Below, piece after piece: positions 12,134 to 23,600 of a stretch of DNA of 64,000 bases. Position numbers and translations under genes: made by a program. Position 1 is the stretch's first letter. The number at the start of each line of letters is the position of its first letter. Source of the stretch: Diphasiastrum complanatum (Eukaryota; Streptophyta; Lycopodiopsida; Lycopodiales; Lycopodiaceae); contig CM055096.1 in assembly GCA_029204225.1 (NCBI GenBank), positions 67,804,370-67,868,369 of the forward strand, in the 5' to 3' direction. The notes below the pieces were generated by a model. The model did not search any database. It saw only the letters and a list, made by a program, of their open reading frames with translations, and was not told the DNA's origin.

Positions 12134-15100
12134 CTGCATATATACACAACCAATCAACTGCCTGAGATGATGGGCAACACGTGTGACAAATTTTGAAACA
12201 ACAATTGCTGCAATAAATAATCCCAACCCAAAGTTGCAATACCTGTTCAGCAGCACTACGTAAAGGTGCAGATGGTTTGGACAAGAGATAAATAACCAAA
12301 TCTACAATGACTTCTATCACAGGCGGCGTTTCACTCAAGTTTTCTTCAATTTCCCCTAAATTCAATCTCAATAGATCGCCAAATGCATGCCTGCAGCAAA
12401 TAAGTAATTCCGATGCAATCTCTATGTCCCACCCAGGGTCCAGACAAGATTGGAGGACCATCTGAACAAGTAATGAGCGCATAGCCTTAAGCTTCTCGCA
12501 GCGTTCTCCATCAACTGTCGGCACCTGCAGCATTAAAATTGAAAAAGACCTCAAATCAAAAAGCGCATTCTACCTTTTCAAATGAAGAAAGCGTGTATTC
12601 AAAACATGCCAGCAGATCTACACAATAAGGGTATATTTAGAAACATCTTACAGCTGAGGAGATCTCTGAAATAGCAGTTGTAAGCTTCAAAACAAGTTCA
12701 GCCTCATTTTGTGTTGAAGTCGTGGCTACAGGTACTGGCAATAACTTCTTCAGTTCCTGGTAGAATTCAAATAGACAGAGTCCCATATCTTCAATTTCTC
12801 CAGAGCTTTCTTCAGACCCCCCAAACCGTTTCCTGTTCCCTTTGTATGCCACAAGCAGCTGTTGGTTTTCAGCCAGCAAACTCAGAAGGCGAGAAATACA
12901 CCTGTCCTTGAGAAGTTTTGATGCGGGCTGCAGGGACCATTTGATGACCTTATGCAACTTCTGTGGAGCCACTTTACCAAGATCACCAGAGTCAGAAATC
13001 ACTTGACAAAAAAGAAACTTTCCAACTTCGATTTGAAGAGCAACTTTTTTAGCAAAATCAAATTGCGCTTGCTTGCAAAGGCTACACATCAGATCCAAGA
13101 TCCAGAATCTGTTGGCATTGTTTCTCTCTGAAATGGAATTTTCTTTTCCTTCAGCTGTGTCTTCACCACTCTCCACCTTCAAACTCACTACTTCACTATC
13201 AGAAGACCTTCCAGAAGAATCTGCCTCTGCTTTCAAATGTGTAGAGATATCCTTGCAAAACATATTCTCCAGCCGGAGAATCAGACTTACAAGGTCTACT
13301 TGGCTTGTGATTTTGCTTATCAAAGACTTAACAATGTGAGTCTTGGATATCGCATCAAATTTCCCAAGGCTACCTTGCTGTAAAGAGATGACCACACCTA
13401 TGATGCGTTCGTCATCTTTTTCTCCCCATTTGCACAACTCTTGTACACAGAGTTGTACACAGTTGAAAAGAAGAGAATCCTTTGAAGCAAGGACATCCAG
13501 CATACAACGCACAAAAGTGTTTGAGAGCACAATATCAATAAAGGAGGTTGGTAACCTCGGTAAGACCAGCATCAGGAGATTCAAGGCTAAGTGCTTTCGA
13601 GCATGGGAGGATATGAGAAGGTGCTCATCCACCAAGGCTCTCCAGAATCGAGCCAAGGCCTCCCTACTTACGTCCAGCACTCTGTTTTCCTTACTGTTTC
13701 TGCATTTCTGTTTCTTCTTTTGATCTCCAACATGCAATGATGCGAGTGTTGCATCTATGTTATCAGGAAGTAGAACTTGAAATAGCAGAGGCCAAACTGA
13801 ATGCACTCGAGGATGACTGATAGAAGCTTCCTGCAAAAGATATTTACACTACCAATGAGACAAATAGCTTGAAACTTGAATGAGGCATTTTTTGCCATTG
13901 TTTTCATGGTATATCTACTACATGTATGTCCATTCGTATTCTCCAATGGCCATTTTGGTATATTACCTCCAGGTAAGGTAGAATAGACGAAATGTTGTCA
14001 GCATCAAAAAGCTCAAAGAAATTTCCTGATTTGGGAAGTAGTGGACAAGCCTTGCTCATGGCTGCAGGAAGCTTCTGCCATAGTTTTACTGCCAGGAATA
14101 ATACATCAGCACCTCCACTTTCAGGTCCAACCTTAATCCACTCTATAAAAGTGGGTGCAGCACAGATACTATTTTCGAGTGAATCCAAAGGCAGCTGCAA
14201 CACAATAGATGATGTGAACTTTTACTTTTCCAATCTGGAGGCCTACTATCTAGCACGCTTACAACGAAAAACCTATATCAAATTAAATTAACATGCAATT
14301 GCCATATGTCCTTTACTGACTGTTTAGGTAACTTAATTAGGGTAAAACTCAAAAATAAACAACAGCATTGTAGCAACCAACCAACACATCACACCATACT
14401 TGATCGACTAACTCTAGAAGCACACAAATGGCTGGTTCGCGAAGAAAGCTTTTCTTTTGTGCCAGAGTTAGAAGTTGTTCAGTAACTTCCTTCGTGAGCT
14501 CTTTATCACTTCCATTCACATCTCTAAATAATCTTCTTGATCGTACCATAGCCCCATAAGCAAACAGTCGTCCCAAGAATCCCTCTCTTGCTTCCTAAGA
14601 TAAAAGCCACAAGAAGAGTCTCAATCACGAAGACATACACATCAATATAATGAATCATCATGCCATCATAAGTTGAAACGTATGTGAGCCAGTTTGTGAC
14701 AATTGATTACCTGTCCTCTTGCAGATGAGGTAACTTCAAGATTTTTCTCTATGATCTGCATAATAGCGACTCCTCTTACACACGGTAGTTCTCCAAGTAC
14801 CATGGTTAGTGCTAAAGCAAAACCCTGTCGTGCACTCTGCAGTCATTGCAAAAAAGTAATGATTAGCATGTTTCTAAATAGAGCTGCCTTTCTGTGCACT
14901 TTCCATGACTTAACCTTTAGATCATTTCACATAACACATAGACCTGCCATAAAATCTAGAACAAGAAAAAGAAAAACTATTAACAACATTGAACAAAATC
15001 ATATTGGCTCAACTAGCTCTTAGTCCACTATACATCCCCACTGGAAATATGACACTATTGCAACCACATTAATCTACTGGTCATCTATCAAGAGGATATC

Positions 15101-16158
15101 AATGTTAAATCTTTGCCACCACAAATTTTCACTATTAATTGTGAAGCCTATGTAAGAAGCAACTGTTATAGGTCCAAGTTAAACAAGAATTAGAAAAGCA
15201 ACAAAAGTTTAGCATGAGAAACACACAATTAAAGATCTTGCTATAACAAGAACACGGAAAAAACTTTCACCAAAGGTGCTATGTCTCCAAGAAAAAGCAT
15301 CCAACACAATGATAAATCGAAAGCATTAGGTAAATACTCAAAATCATGAGAGTCTAAATGATACCAAACCATAAAAAGCTATAAAATAAACTTCAGGAGG
15401 GAGACTTAAGCATGTGTTATTTTAAATATATCCAACATAAAATATCTAACCATAAGAGGCCTAATGCAAGGAGGTGTTCATGACTAAAATCAGAAATATG
15501 ACATCACATTGAGCAAAGTAGATTATAAAAGATGAAGCAAATAGCATTCTCCAAGTTCCAACTAAGAATAATGAAAGCACATCAAATATAGCCAACAACT
15601 GATCCCCTACAAGGAAGAGCATGTTGGACATTAATAACCATGTTTTGTGCCTTGTTCAGCCTCAAACAGTTCTCTATATGTTTTTTGATTTGTTTGACTA
15701 GTATAGAGCATCCACTCATCAGCCCCCATCGCAAACAGACCCGTAGAATATAGTAAATAGGCCTGTTAAGAAGTTAGAACCAAAGATGCACCGCCAAATC
15801 ACAGACAGTGATTTGAATCACGACCCCTGATTCGCTGGGGGGTCGCAATTTGCAATTTGCTCGTGATTTTTATTTTCAACTAAAAAATTCTAGATTCTAT
15901 TTCGCCGAATAGCGATTTGCTGCATCTTTGGTTCTAACTATGCTGGAGTCATCTACTCTTGGAGTCGTCCAGCGTAGATGGTTGAGAGACAAGTACAACT
16001 GTCGAGATATTATGAAGATGCGCCCCTCAAAAAGGAGGACAATGAGCAGGTGCTTAAAACCCTGTTCTCTATTTTAAACGTTCCGACCCAGGACGTTCCG
16101 GAACGTACAGTACGTTCCGTCCCAAAAGGGTCAAAACGGGTTCTAAGATATGTATATC

Positions 16159-16210
<52 letters not shown>

Positions 16211-16291
16211 CATGCTCGTCCAGGGGGTTTTGGGCATTTTTGCGCCCGCGTCCGGCGACCAGGCCAGAGGCGGCCCCATCCGCTTCCTTAG

Positions 16292-16333
<42 letters not shown>

Positions 16334-17587
16334 CATGGTTGCCAGTGGAACGCGTTCCACTGGCATGGCGTTTCGCCCGTTCCGGAATGCTAATGTTCTG
16401 GACAGCAAAACGCTATCCGGAATCCAAAAAAAATTTGCAACAAAATCTGGAAATTTTTAATTCTGGCAACACGATGATCAGAGGAGAAAAATTGTTACAA
16501 ATTTTTTTATGCACATCCTTTTGCAACGATTTAGCATCCTACGAGCATCTATTCGACGAGGGGGACGCGCAAATGCCTACAAGAATGCCAGGAATGTCGG
16601 TTTATGCCCGTAGTGCAGTGTGCACGTAGATCGATCTATGAATGTCAAGCTCGCTTTTTGGTGTCTTTTTTAGCCCTAATCTGTGAAATGAGCTGTATTT
16701 GTCTGATCGGTGTGGCATAAGCTCCGCCTCGTCTCTCAGTGGCAAATCTGGAACTTCTGGCACATCAATCTCATCAGGATTGACCTGCATCAATTAAATC
16801 AAAGTTCCAAAAGGATAGATCGTTATAGCATGTACTGGTAGGCTACTTAGTAGTTAGTACTAGCCTCTGGCTAGCTGTTCGTAGCTACACAAATTGAAAT
16901 ACAGCTACTTAGTACTTGTTTAGAAGTCAAAACTTAGAAGTTATAGGTTAGTAGACTAACTAAGTAGCTACTAGCAATAATCAAAACCACAATTTATTTG
17001 AATGGCCTCTCTGGACTTCTGTAGCCTCTATAGCAATCGCAAGTTGGCGTGCACATACACCCTTAAGTTTTAACAAATAGACTATTACAACTTACAAGTT
17101 ACTATTTACGTGGTCTCAATCATGTTCATGGAGAGCCGAACTCAAGGGTCTCGGGCCTAAATACCAGCAAGTCATCCATCAATGCATCCCGGTCAATAGG
17201 ATTAGGATAGAGGTCGCCTGTATCCGCCAATGATGTTGGTGCCTACTGGCAAGGGGCTATATCATATCCAAGCTCATGATATAAATTTGCCCTAATCCGA
17301 GTAGGGCCACCTGTGTAAGAGACGCGGCAATATCTACAGGTCCACCTCTTCGTGCCAGAGGTGTCGTAAGCAGCGTCAATGGTGATGTGATCCCATAAGG
17401 AATCTCTCATCCTCGGCATGGCACAAGGTAGACAAATCACAACTCAAAATCCTAATTCTTCGATCACCCTAATCACAAGTCACACTGAACACTCCACACA
17501 CATCGAAACACTTACACACACACACACTCACACTCACACACACAAACTCATGCACGCACACAATGCACACGTCTCACACACACACAA

Positions 17588-17663
<76 letters not shown>

Positions 17664-20600
17664 ACACCTTGGGACACGTCCACCCCCGGTCGTGCCCGGG
17701 CTCGCCCACGTCCGGTCCGGACGCGCGTCCGCGCCCCCCATTTGCTTCCTTCGATATATGCTAGAGCTGTAGGTTCCCAAAGCATGCAAACCTAAAGCTC
17801 TAGCATTGAAACGAGCCCAATGAATGTCGCCGAAACGCTTTATACCATCAGGAAAGGGTGGTTTCTTCATAAAATAAGCCACCACATATGTATCAACAAG
17901 AAAGGAAGAGTTAACTGCTAAAAAGAGAGGGGTCCAGCTGGAAAGAACACACCTTCAAATCAGGCTCCTGAAGAGGGGGAGCATATCTGCTAGCAAATCG
18001 GCCACCTGAGCCACCATCTGCAAAAGAGGAAGCATTTCTGAGCGTTGAGACGGATTTTGGTCAAGCTGGCACAGCAGGCTCGAGTAAGCTTCATGTATGG
18101 TAATGGGGAGGCTGCCAGCAAGTGTACTTTCATTTTAGGGATCATTAATGATGAAATTAATGATGCATGCAAGTTCTTTTCAAAATTTATGGTTCTAGGC
18201 TATGTTTTAGGTCAAAAATTGCTTGTTTTTCATGGTTTTTGACTAGAAATTGATAGTAAGAGCTACAATCCAGCAAGATCAGATCATTAGGATGGCTATA
18301 ATTCTATAAATTGAGTTGCATGTGGTTGAGAAAGAGTTGCATGGCATGAATTTCCACTTTATGGTGAAGAAAAAACCGGAAAATAGCTAAAAATCATCAT
18401 TTTTGCTTGTTTTTTCATGAAGTTGGATAGTAGGTTGCTATAAAACGCCTTGTAGAGCTTGCCAAAAGTTGAATCAAAGTCTTTTGAAGCTATCCCTGAA
18501 GTTAGAGCCAAGAATTCCATGAATTGAGTGTTGTTAGAAATAAATGACTATGCTAAACTTAATCCATAGGTTACTTTGACCCAAAAGGTCGAGATTTGTG
18601 TAACCATGGGTATTTAGTTATTTAGGCCATCTTAAGTTTGTCTTAAGTTCAGTTGGACCCAATTTTGGTCATGTACTTGTTGAAGAGTAATGCCTATTTT
18701 ACCCCTTTTGGCTAAGCATTTGTTAAGTTGTACATAACTCATGGGGCATGTTTTAATTAAATGCATGAGACCCCCTTTTGTAAGTTATGTAAATTAGTGC
18801 AAGTGGCCCACTTGGCCAAGTAGCTCACTCCTATGGTTGACACCTAGACTTTCCATGCATGTAAAGGAGGTGCTTGCCTCACAAGGGATTTGGAGGACCC
18901 ACGCCCTCCTCTCTCTCTCTAGCAATTCATTTCTTCTTGAGACTTTTGAGTTTGTGAGATGCTCATGCAATTCTCCTTGTGTGTGATATTTTCCATAGCT
19001 AAGTTTCTCAAGCTTTCATGTTGAACTAGCATTTGAGTTAAGATACTCCATAGCTAGGTCTTGTAAATCTTCATGGTATTAGAGCAGGTTGTCTAGCCTG
19101 TGAGTCTGTGAGTGAGAGAAACTTCAGTGCTTAGATTCTTGAGAAGATTCTCATCTTCTACAAGCACCTCAATCCTGAAAGAGGGAGCATTTGATCTACA
19201 GGTGTCAGATCAGGTGGAGTCTTGCACTGTTGGAGAGCTATTGGCAAGGGGAGTGGGATGATCCAAAAACTTTCTAAATCTGGCTAAGTTTTGGGGAGTC
19301 TTTCTGGAGGAGCTTACACAAAAGTAGGGTGCACTTTCTGTAGGGGCTTCTGGTTTCTGTTCCAGTGGGGCCTAGTGCTTGTGCTAGTGAGGCCACATCA
19401 AGTGGCAAAGACAAAAGCAGGAGCTGAAGGGTTGCCTTCAAGTGGCTACATACCCTAGTTTGGGGTTAAACCCTTGTTGCTGGAAGTTGTTCTTTTCTGA
19501 TCTTTTTCAGGTTGAGCTTCTGTTTAAGCACAGATTTTAGCATGGCTAGTCTTGGGGAGAGTTTGCTGGGTGAATCTAGCAAACTAGATGGCACAAACTA
19601 CAGAGTGTGGAAGTTCAAGATAGCTAATATCTTGATGGATAAGAATTGTTGGGAGGTCATGACAGGTACAAAACCTGTACCAACATCTAATCCTAAATTG
19701 AAGGACTACATGAACAGGAGACAGAAAGCTCATAGGATAATCAATCTTTCTGTCAAGGACAATATTATTCCTCACATTTGCAATGCAAGGGATGCAGCTG
19801 ATGCTTGGACAATTCTGAAGTTTATGTTTGAAACAGTGGATTCAGCCAAGCTGGTGTATTTGCAAAACAAGTTACATACTCTCAAGATGGAAGCAGGTGC
19901 AACAATTGGTGATCATATTACAAAGGTCAAGGACCTAATGGATCAGCTTGCTTCAGTTGGAGAGAAAGTAAGTGACAGGAGTATTGTTCCTATAGTCTTG
20001 AACAGCATGTCATTCAACTATCAAGACTATGTGACGTCCCTTTCTGCTAGGGAGAAACTCCCAACCTTTGGGGAGTTATGTGGTCTTCTTTTACAGGAGG
20101 AGATGAAAAGGAAGAATCTTTCTGAAAGGGAAGATAATCCAGAGCTTGCATTTGCTTCTAAGAAGAAGCAAAACTTTCAGAAGAAAGGCAAAGGCAAAAA
20201 GAAGAACTCAAAGCAAAGCTTGGAGCAGCAGGTGTCCAAGTTACAGGTTGGAGAGGAGTCAAGCACCAATTCCTCATCTACACCCAAGAGGAAAGGCAAC
20301 TGCAACTATTGTGGTAAGTATGGGCATTTTGCCTTTGAATGCAGGAAGAAGCAAAGTGATCAGAAGAAGGGAAAGAACCAGCAGGGTCACTTTGTTGACA
20401 AAGTTGCAGAGGAGGAGCAATCTGGTGTGCTTGAGCTATTCACCGCAGCCCTATCATCTGAATCCACATTTGGTGGATGGTACATTGATTCTGGAGCCTC
20501 GAAGCACATGACACCTCATAGAGATTGGTTCAGCACCTATGAGGAGACAGAAGATGGTCAGCTTTGCCTTGTAGATAATTCTACACGTATGGTGAGGGGC

Positions 20601-23600
20601 AAAGGCACAGTTGCAATACAGTTGTCATCAGGTGAGGTGAAGGAAATTAAAAGTGTGTTGCATGTACCAGGGTTGGCTAAGAACTTGCTATCTGTTGGTG
20701 CCATTACCAAACAGAACATGGTGGTAGAGTTTAATGATTCTAAATATTTGGTAAAAGTAGATTCAGGGGCTATATCATGGTGCAGTAAGAAGCAACCTAC
20801 TATTGCTCTATCATCTACCGAAGCTGAGTACAAGGCGACTACGAGGTCCGCCTGTGAAGCCATTTGGTTACGCCGTCTACTTGAGGACATGCAGATTGCT
20901 CAAGTAAGACCTACATTGTTACATTGTGATAACCAAAGCTGCATTCAGCTTGCGAGGAATCCAATCTATCATGCACGGACGAAACACATAGAGGTGGACC
21001 AGCATTTTATACGAGAGAAAGTGCACAGTGGGGAGATCGAGCTAGTTTATTGTGACACCAACGACCAGACAGCTGATATTTTTACTACACCACTTAGTAA
21101 AGATAAGTTTGAAAAGTTCAGAACTTTGTTGGGTGTCAGTTTGAATAAAATTGCCATTAAGGGGGGGTGTTAAAGAGTAATTCCTATTTTACCCCTTTTG
21201 GCTAAGCATTAGTTAAGTTGTACATAACTCATGGGGCATGTTTTAATTAAATGCATGAGACTCCCTTTTGTAAGTTATGTAAATTAGTGCAAGTGGCCCA
21301 CTTTGCCAAGTAGCTCACTCCTATGGTTGACACCTAGACTTTCCATGCATGTAAAGGAGGTGCTTGCCTCACAAGGGATTCGGAGGACCCACGCCCTCCT
21401 CTCTCTCTCTAGCAATTCATTTCTTCTTGAGACTTTTGAGTTTGTGAGATGCTCATGCAATTCTCCTTGTGTGTGATATTTTCCATAGCCAAGTTTCTCA
21501 AGCTTTCATAGTTGATCTAGCATTTGAGTTAAGATACTCCATAGCTAGGTCTTGTAAATCTTCAGTACTGACTCGTGGGTCCTTAGGGGTCTAATTTTGT
21601 TTAGGGGGCCTATCTTGACTTTTGGGGGTGCCCTACATTTAGTAAGTGGTTAAACCTTAGGGTTTGGTGGCATTTGGCCACATCCAGGTAGAGTACTTAG
21701 ATGCTCATTGTGTATTCCATTTTTACAGTTTGGCTAAGCATTGCTCTCCATTGCTCTTGTTGTTGTTTTCTCTCTCTCTCTCTTAGAGTTGGGCGCCCAA
21801 CCTCTTCTCTCTTGTTTTCTGTGGAGATTGATTGATAACTAGATCTTGGTGACTTGACTCTTGCTTTCTTACATGGTATCAGAGCTACCGGATCTGGAGC
21901 AAGCTTGTTCGTTGGGGCCCTACCAGAAGAGAAGTTGCTCTGCTTTTTGTTGTGAAATTTCAGCATCTTGCTGATCTTTTCAAGTGGAGTTTGGATCAGC
22001 TTTTTTGTCTCTTTTCAGGTTGAAGGAGGGCGGCCATCAGAGATCTTGGAGGAGCAATTTTTGGCACCCAAAAATCAAAATCTCAAATCTGATTTTTATG
22101 CAACCAATTTTCAGCAAGTTTTGTTTGGAGGAGGGCACCCAAAAATCTGCTACTGATTTTTGGTTGTGGTGTGCACAAGCACATTCTATGGTTGCTCTTG
22201 CTATGAAAAGATCTACCTTACCTCATATTAGGTCTTGTAAGACATCTAAAAGTGCGTGGGATACACTTTATACTATGTATAGAGTCAAAAATCCAGCAAG
22301 AGTGGTGTATCTTAGAAATCAGCTTTCTTTGTTGAAGATGCAAGAAGGGGATCAAGTGACCAATCACTTGACGAAGATCAAGGATCTTCGTGAGGAGCTT
22401 CTCAATATTGATGAGATAATTGAGGATGCTCAATTTGTTTCCATTACTCTCAACTCATTACCTTCATCTTATCTTCCATTTGTTTCATCTTTGAGTATCT
22501 CTCTTCACTCAAAAGAAGAAAGGGAAGTGCCATTATTGCAAAAGGTATGGGCACTTCATCAAGGATTGTAAGAAGAAGCTTGCGAAAGAAGAGAGTAAAG
22601 GAATTGATACTAGTGCTTCACTTGCTACTTTGGAGCAAGAGTTTGAAGCTAGTGGCGTTCTCTTCAATCAAGACTATGTTTTTGTGTCTAATATTGCTTC
22701 TACTAGTACTTCTACATCTATGAGGAATTCAGATTCTGTTTTGCAAGTTGCTGATTTTCAGCCCATTGAATGGGTGATTGATAGTGGTGCTACTCGTCAT
22801 ATGACTTCTCGCAAAGAAGCATTCACTAAATTAGTGAAAGTGCAAAATGGAAGTAAGGTACAATGTGCGGATGATGCATCTTATTCTATTCATGGAATTG
22901 GAATTGTAACCATCATTTTGCCTAATGGTGAAGAAAAGAAGAATGTGCTTTATGTTCCGGGAATCAAGAAGAATCTTCTTTCGGATTCAACTATGTTGAA
23001 GCAAGGACTAGTTGTTGAGTTCAAAGAAGGTAAGTGTCTTGTCAAGGATCCTAAAAGATCACTCTTGATTATTGTTTCGGGAACGATGCATGCTGGCTTA
23101 TTCATTATGGATACCTATGAGCGACGAATTCCCTCTACATGTCTTGTTGCTTCTACATCACAATCATTGGAGTTGGCTGAATTGTGGAATGCAAGGTTTG
23201 GGCATCTCAACTTTGCAAGTTTGAAGAAGCTGAAGACATTTAATATGGTAGAAGACATTCCTACTATTGAGCAGCCGGAAGGGCATGTATGCGAGGGGTG
23301 CATACTTGGAAAGTTTCAAAGGAAACCTTTTCCAATTGATGGAACTATAAGGGTTCTTGATAAATTTGATTTGGTTCATAGTGATGTTTGTGGTCCAATG
23401 AGGACCGAATCCATTGGAAAGTGCATCTATTTTGTGACTTTTATTGATGACTTTTCCCGTTTTACATGGATCTATCCTATGAAGGCTAAATCAGAAGTTT
23501 TTCAACGTTTCAAAGATTTTCTAGCAATGGTGGAAAATCAATTTGGGCATTCTTTGAAGACCCTACGCACCGATCAAGGAAGGGAATACATTAAGAATAC

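Larger units (their letters stand above)
16075..16400. repeat. CGTTCC palindrome island between microsatellites
   Basis: CGTTCC or GGAACG occurs repeatedly: the 14-bp palindrome ACGTTCCGGAACGT near 16093, ACGTTCCG near 16113, a 26-bp perfect palindrome at 16340-16365 centred on ACGCGT, and CCGTTCCGG near 16378. (AT)n and (TG)n tracts lie between them. GC content is clearly higher than in surrounding intron DNA. Confidence 0.6.
18678..21564 (+). mobile_element. Copia B, nested non-autonomous LTR retrotransposon
   Basis: Copia B is 2,887 bp, inserted in the left LTR of Copia A with the perfect duplication gtact (18673-18677 and 21565-21569). LTRs are 18678-19073 and 21168-21564, begin TGTT and end TTCA. 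The primer site TGGTATTAGAGC starts at 19074 and the polypurine tract AAGGGGGGG precedes the right LTR. About 10 differences (2.5%) separate the LTRs by eye. Confidence 0.94.

Noticed and set aside
11183-14291. Plus-strand ORFs of 88-126 residues opposite POL5
   Set aside because: Shadows of POL5 exons; their residues show no conservation pattern of their own.
16010-16629. ORFs of 130-160 residues across the AT and TG tracts
   Set aside because: Dinucleotide repeats stay open in several frames; no conserved residues flank them.
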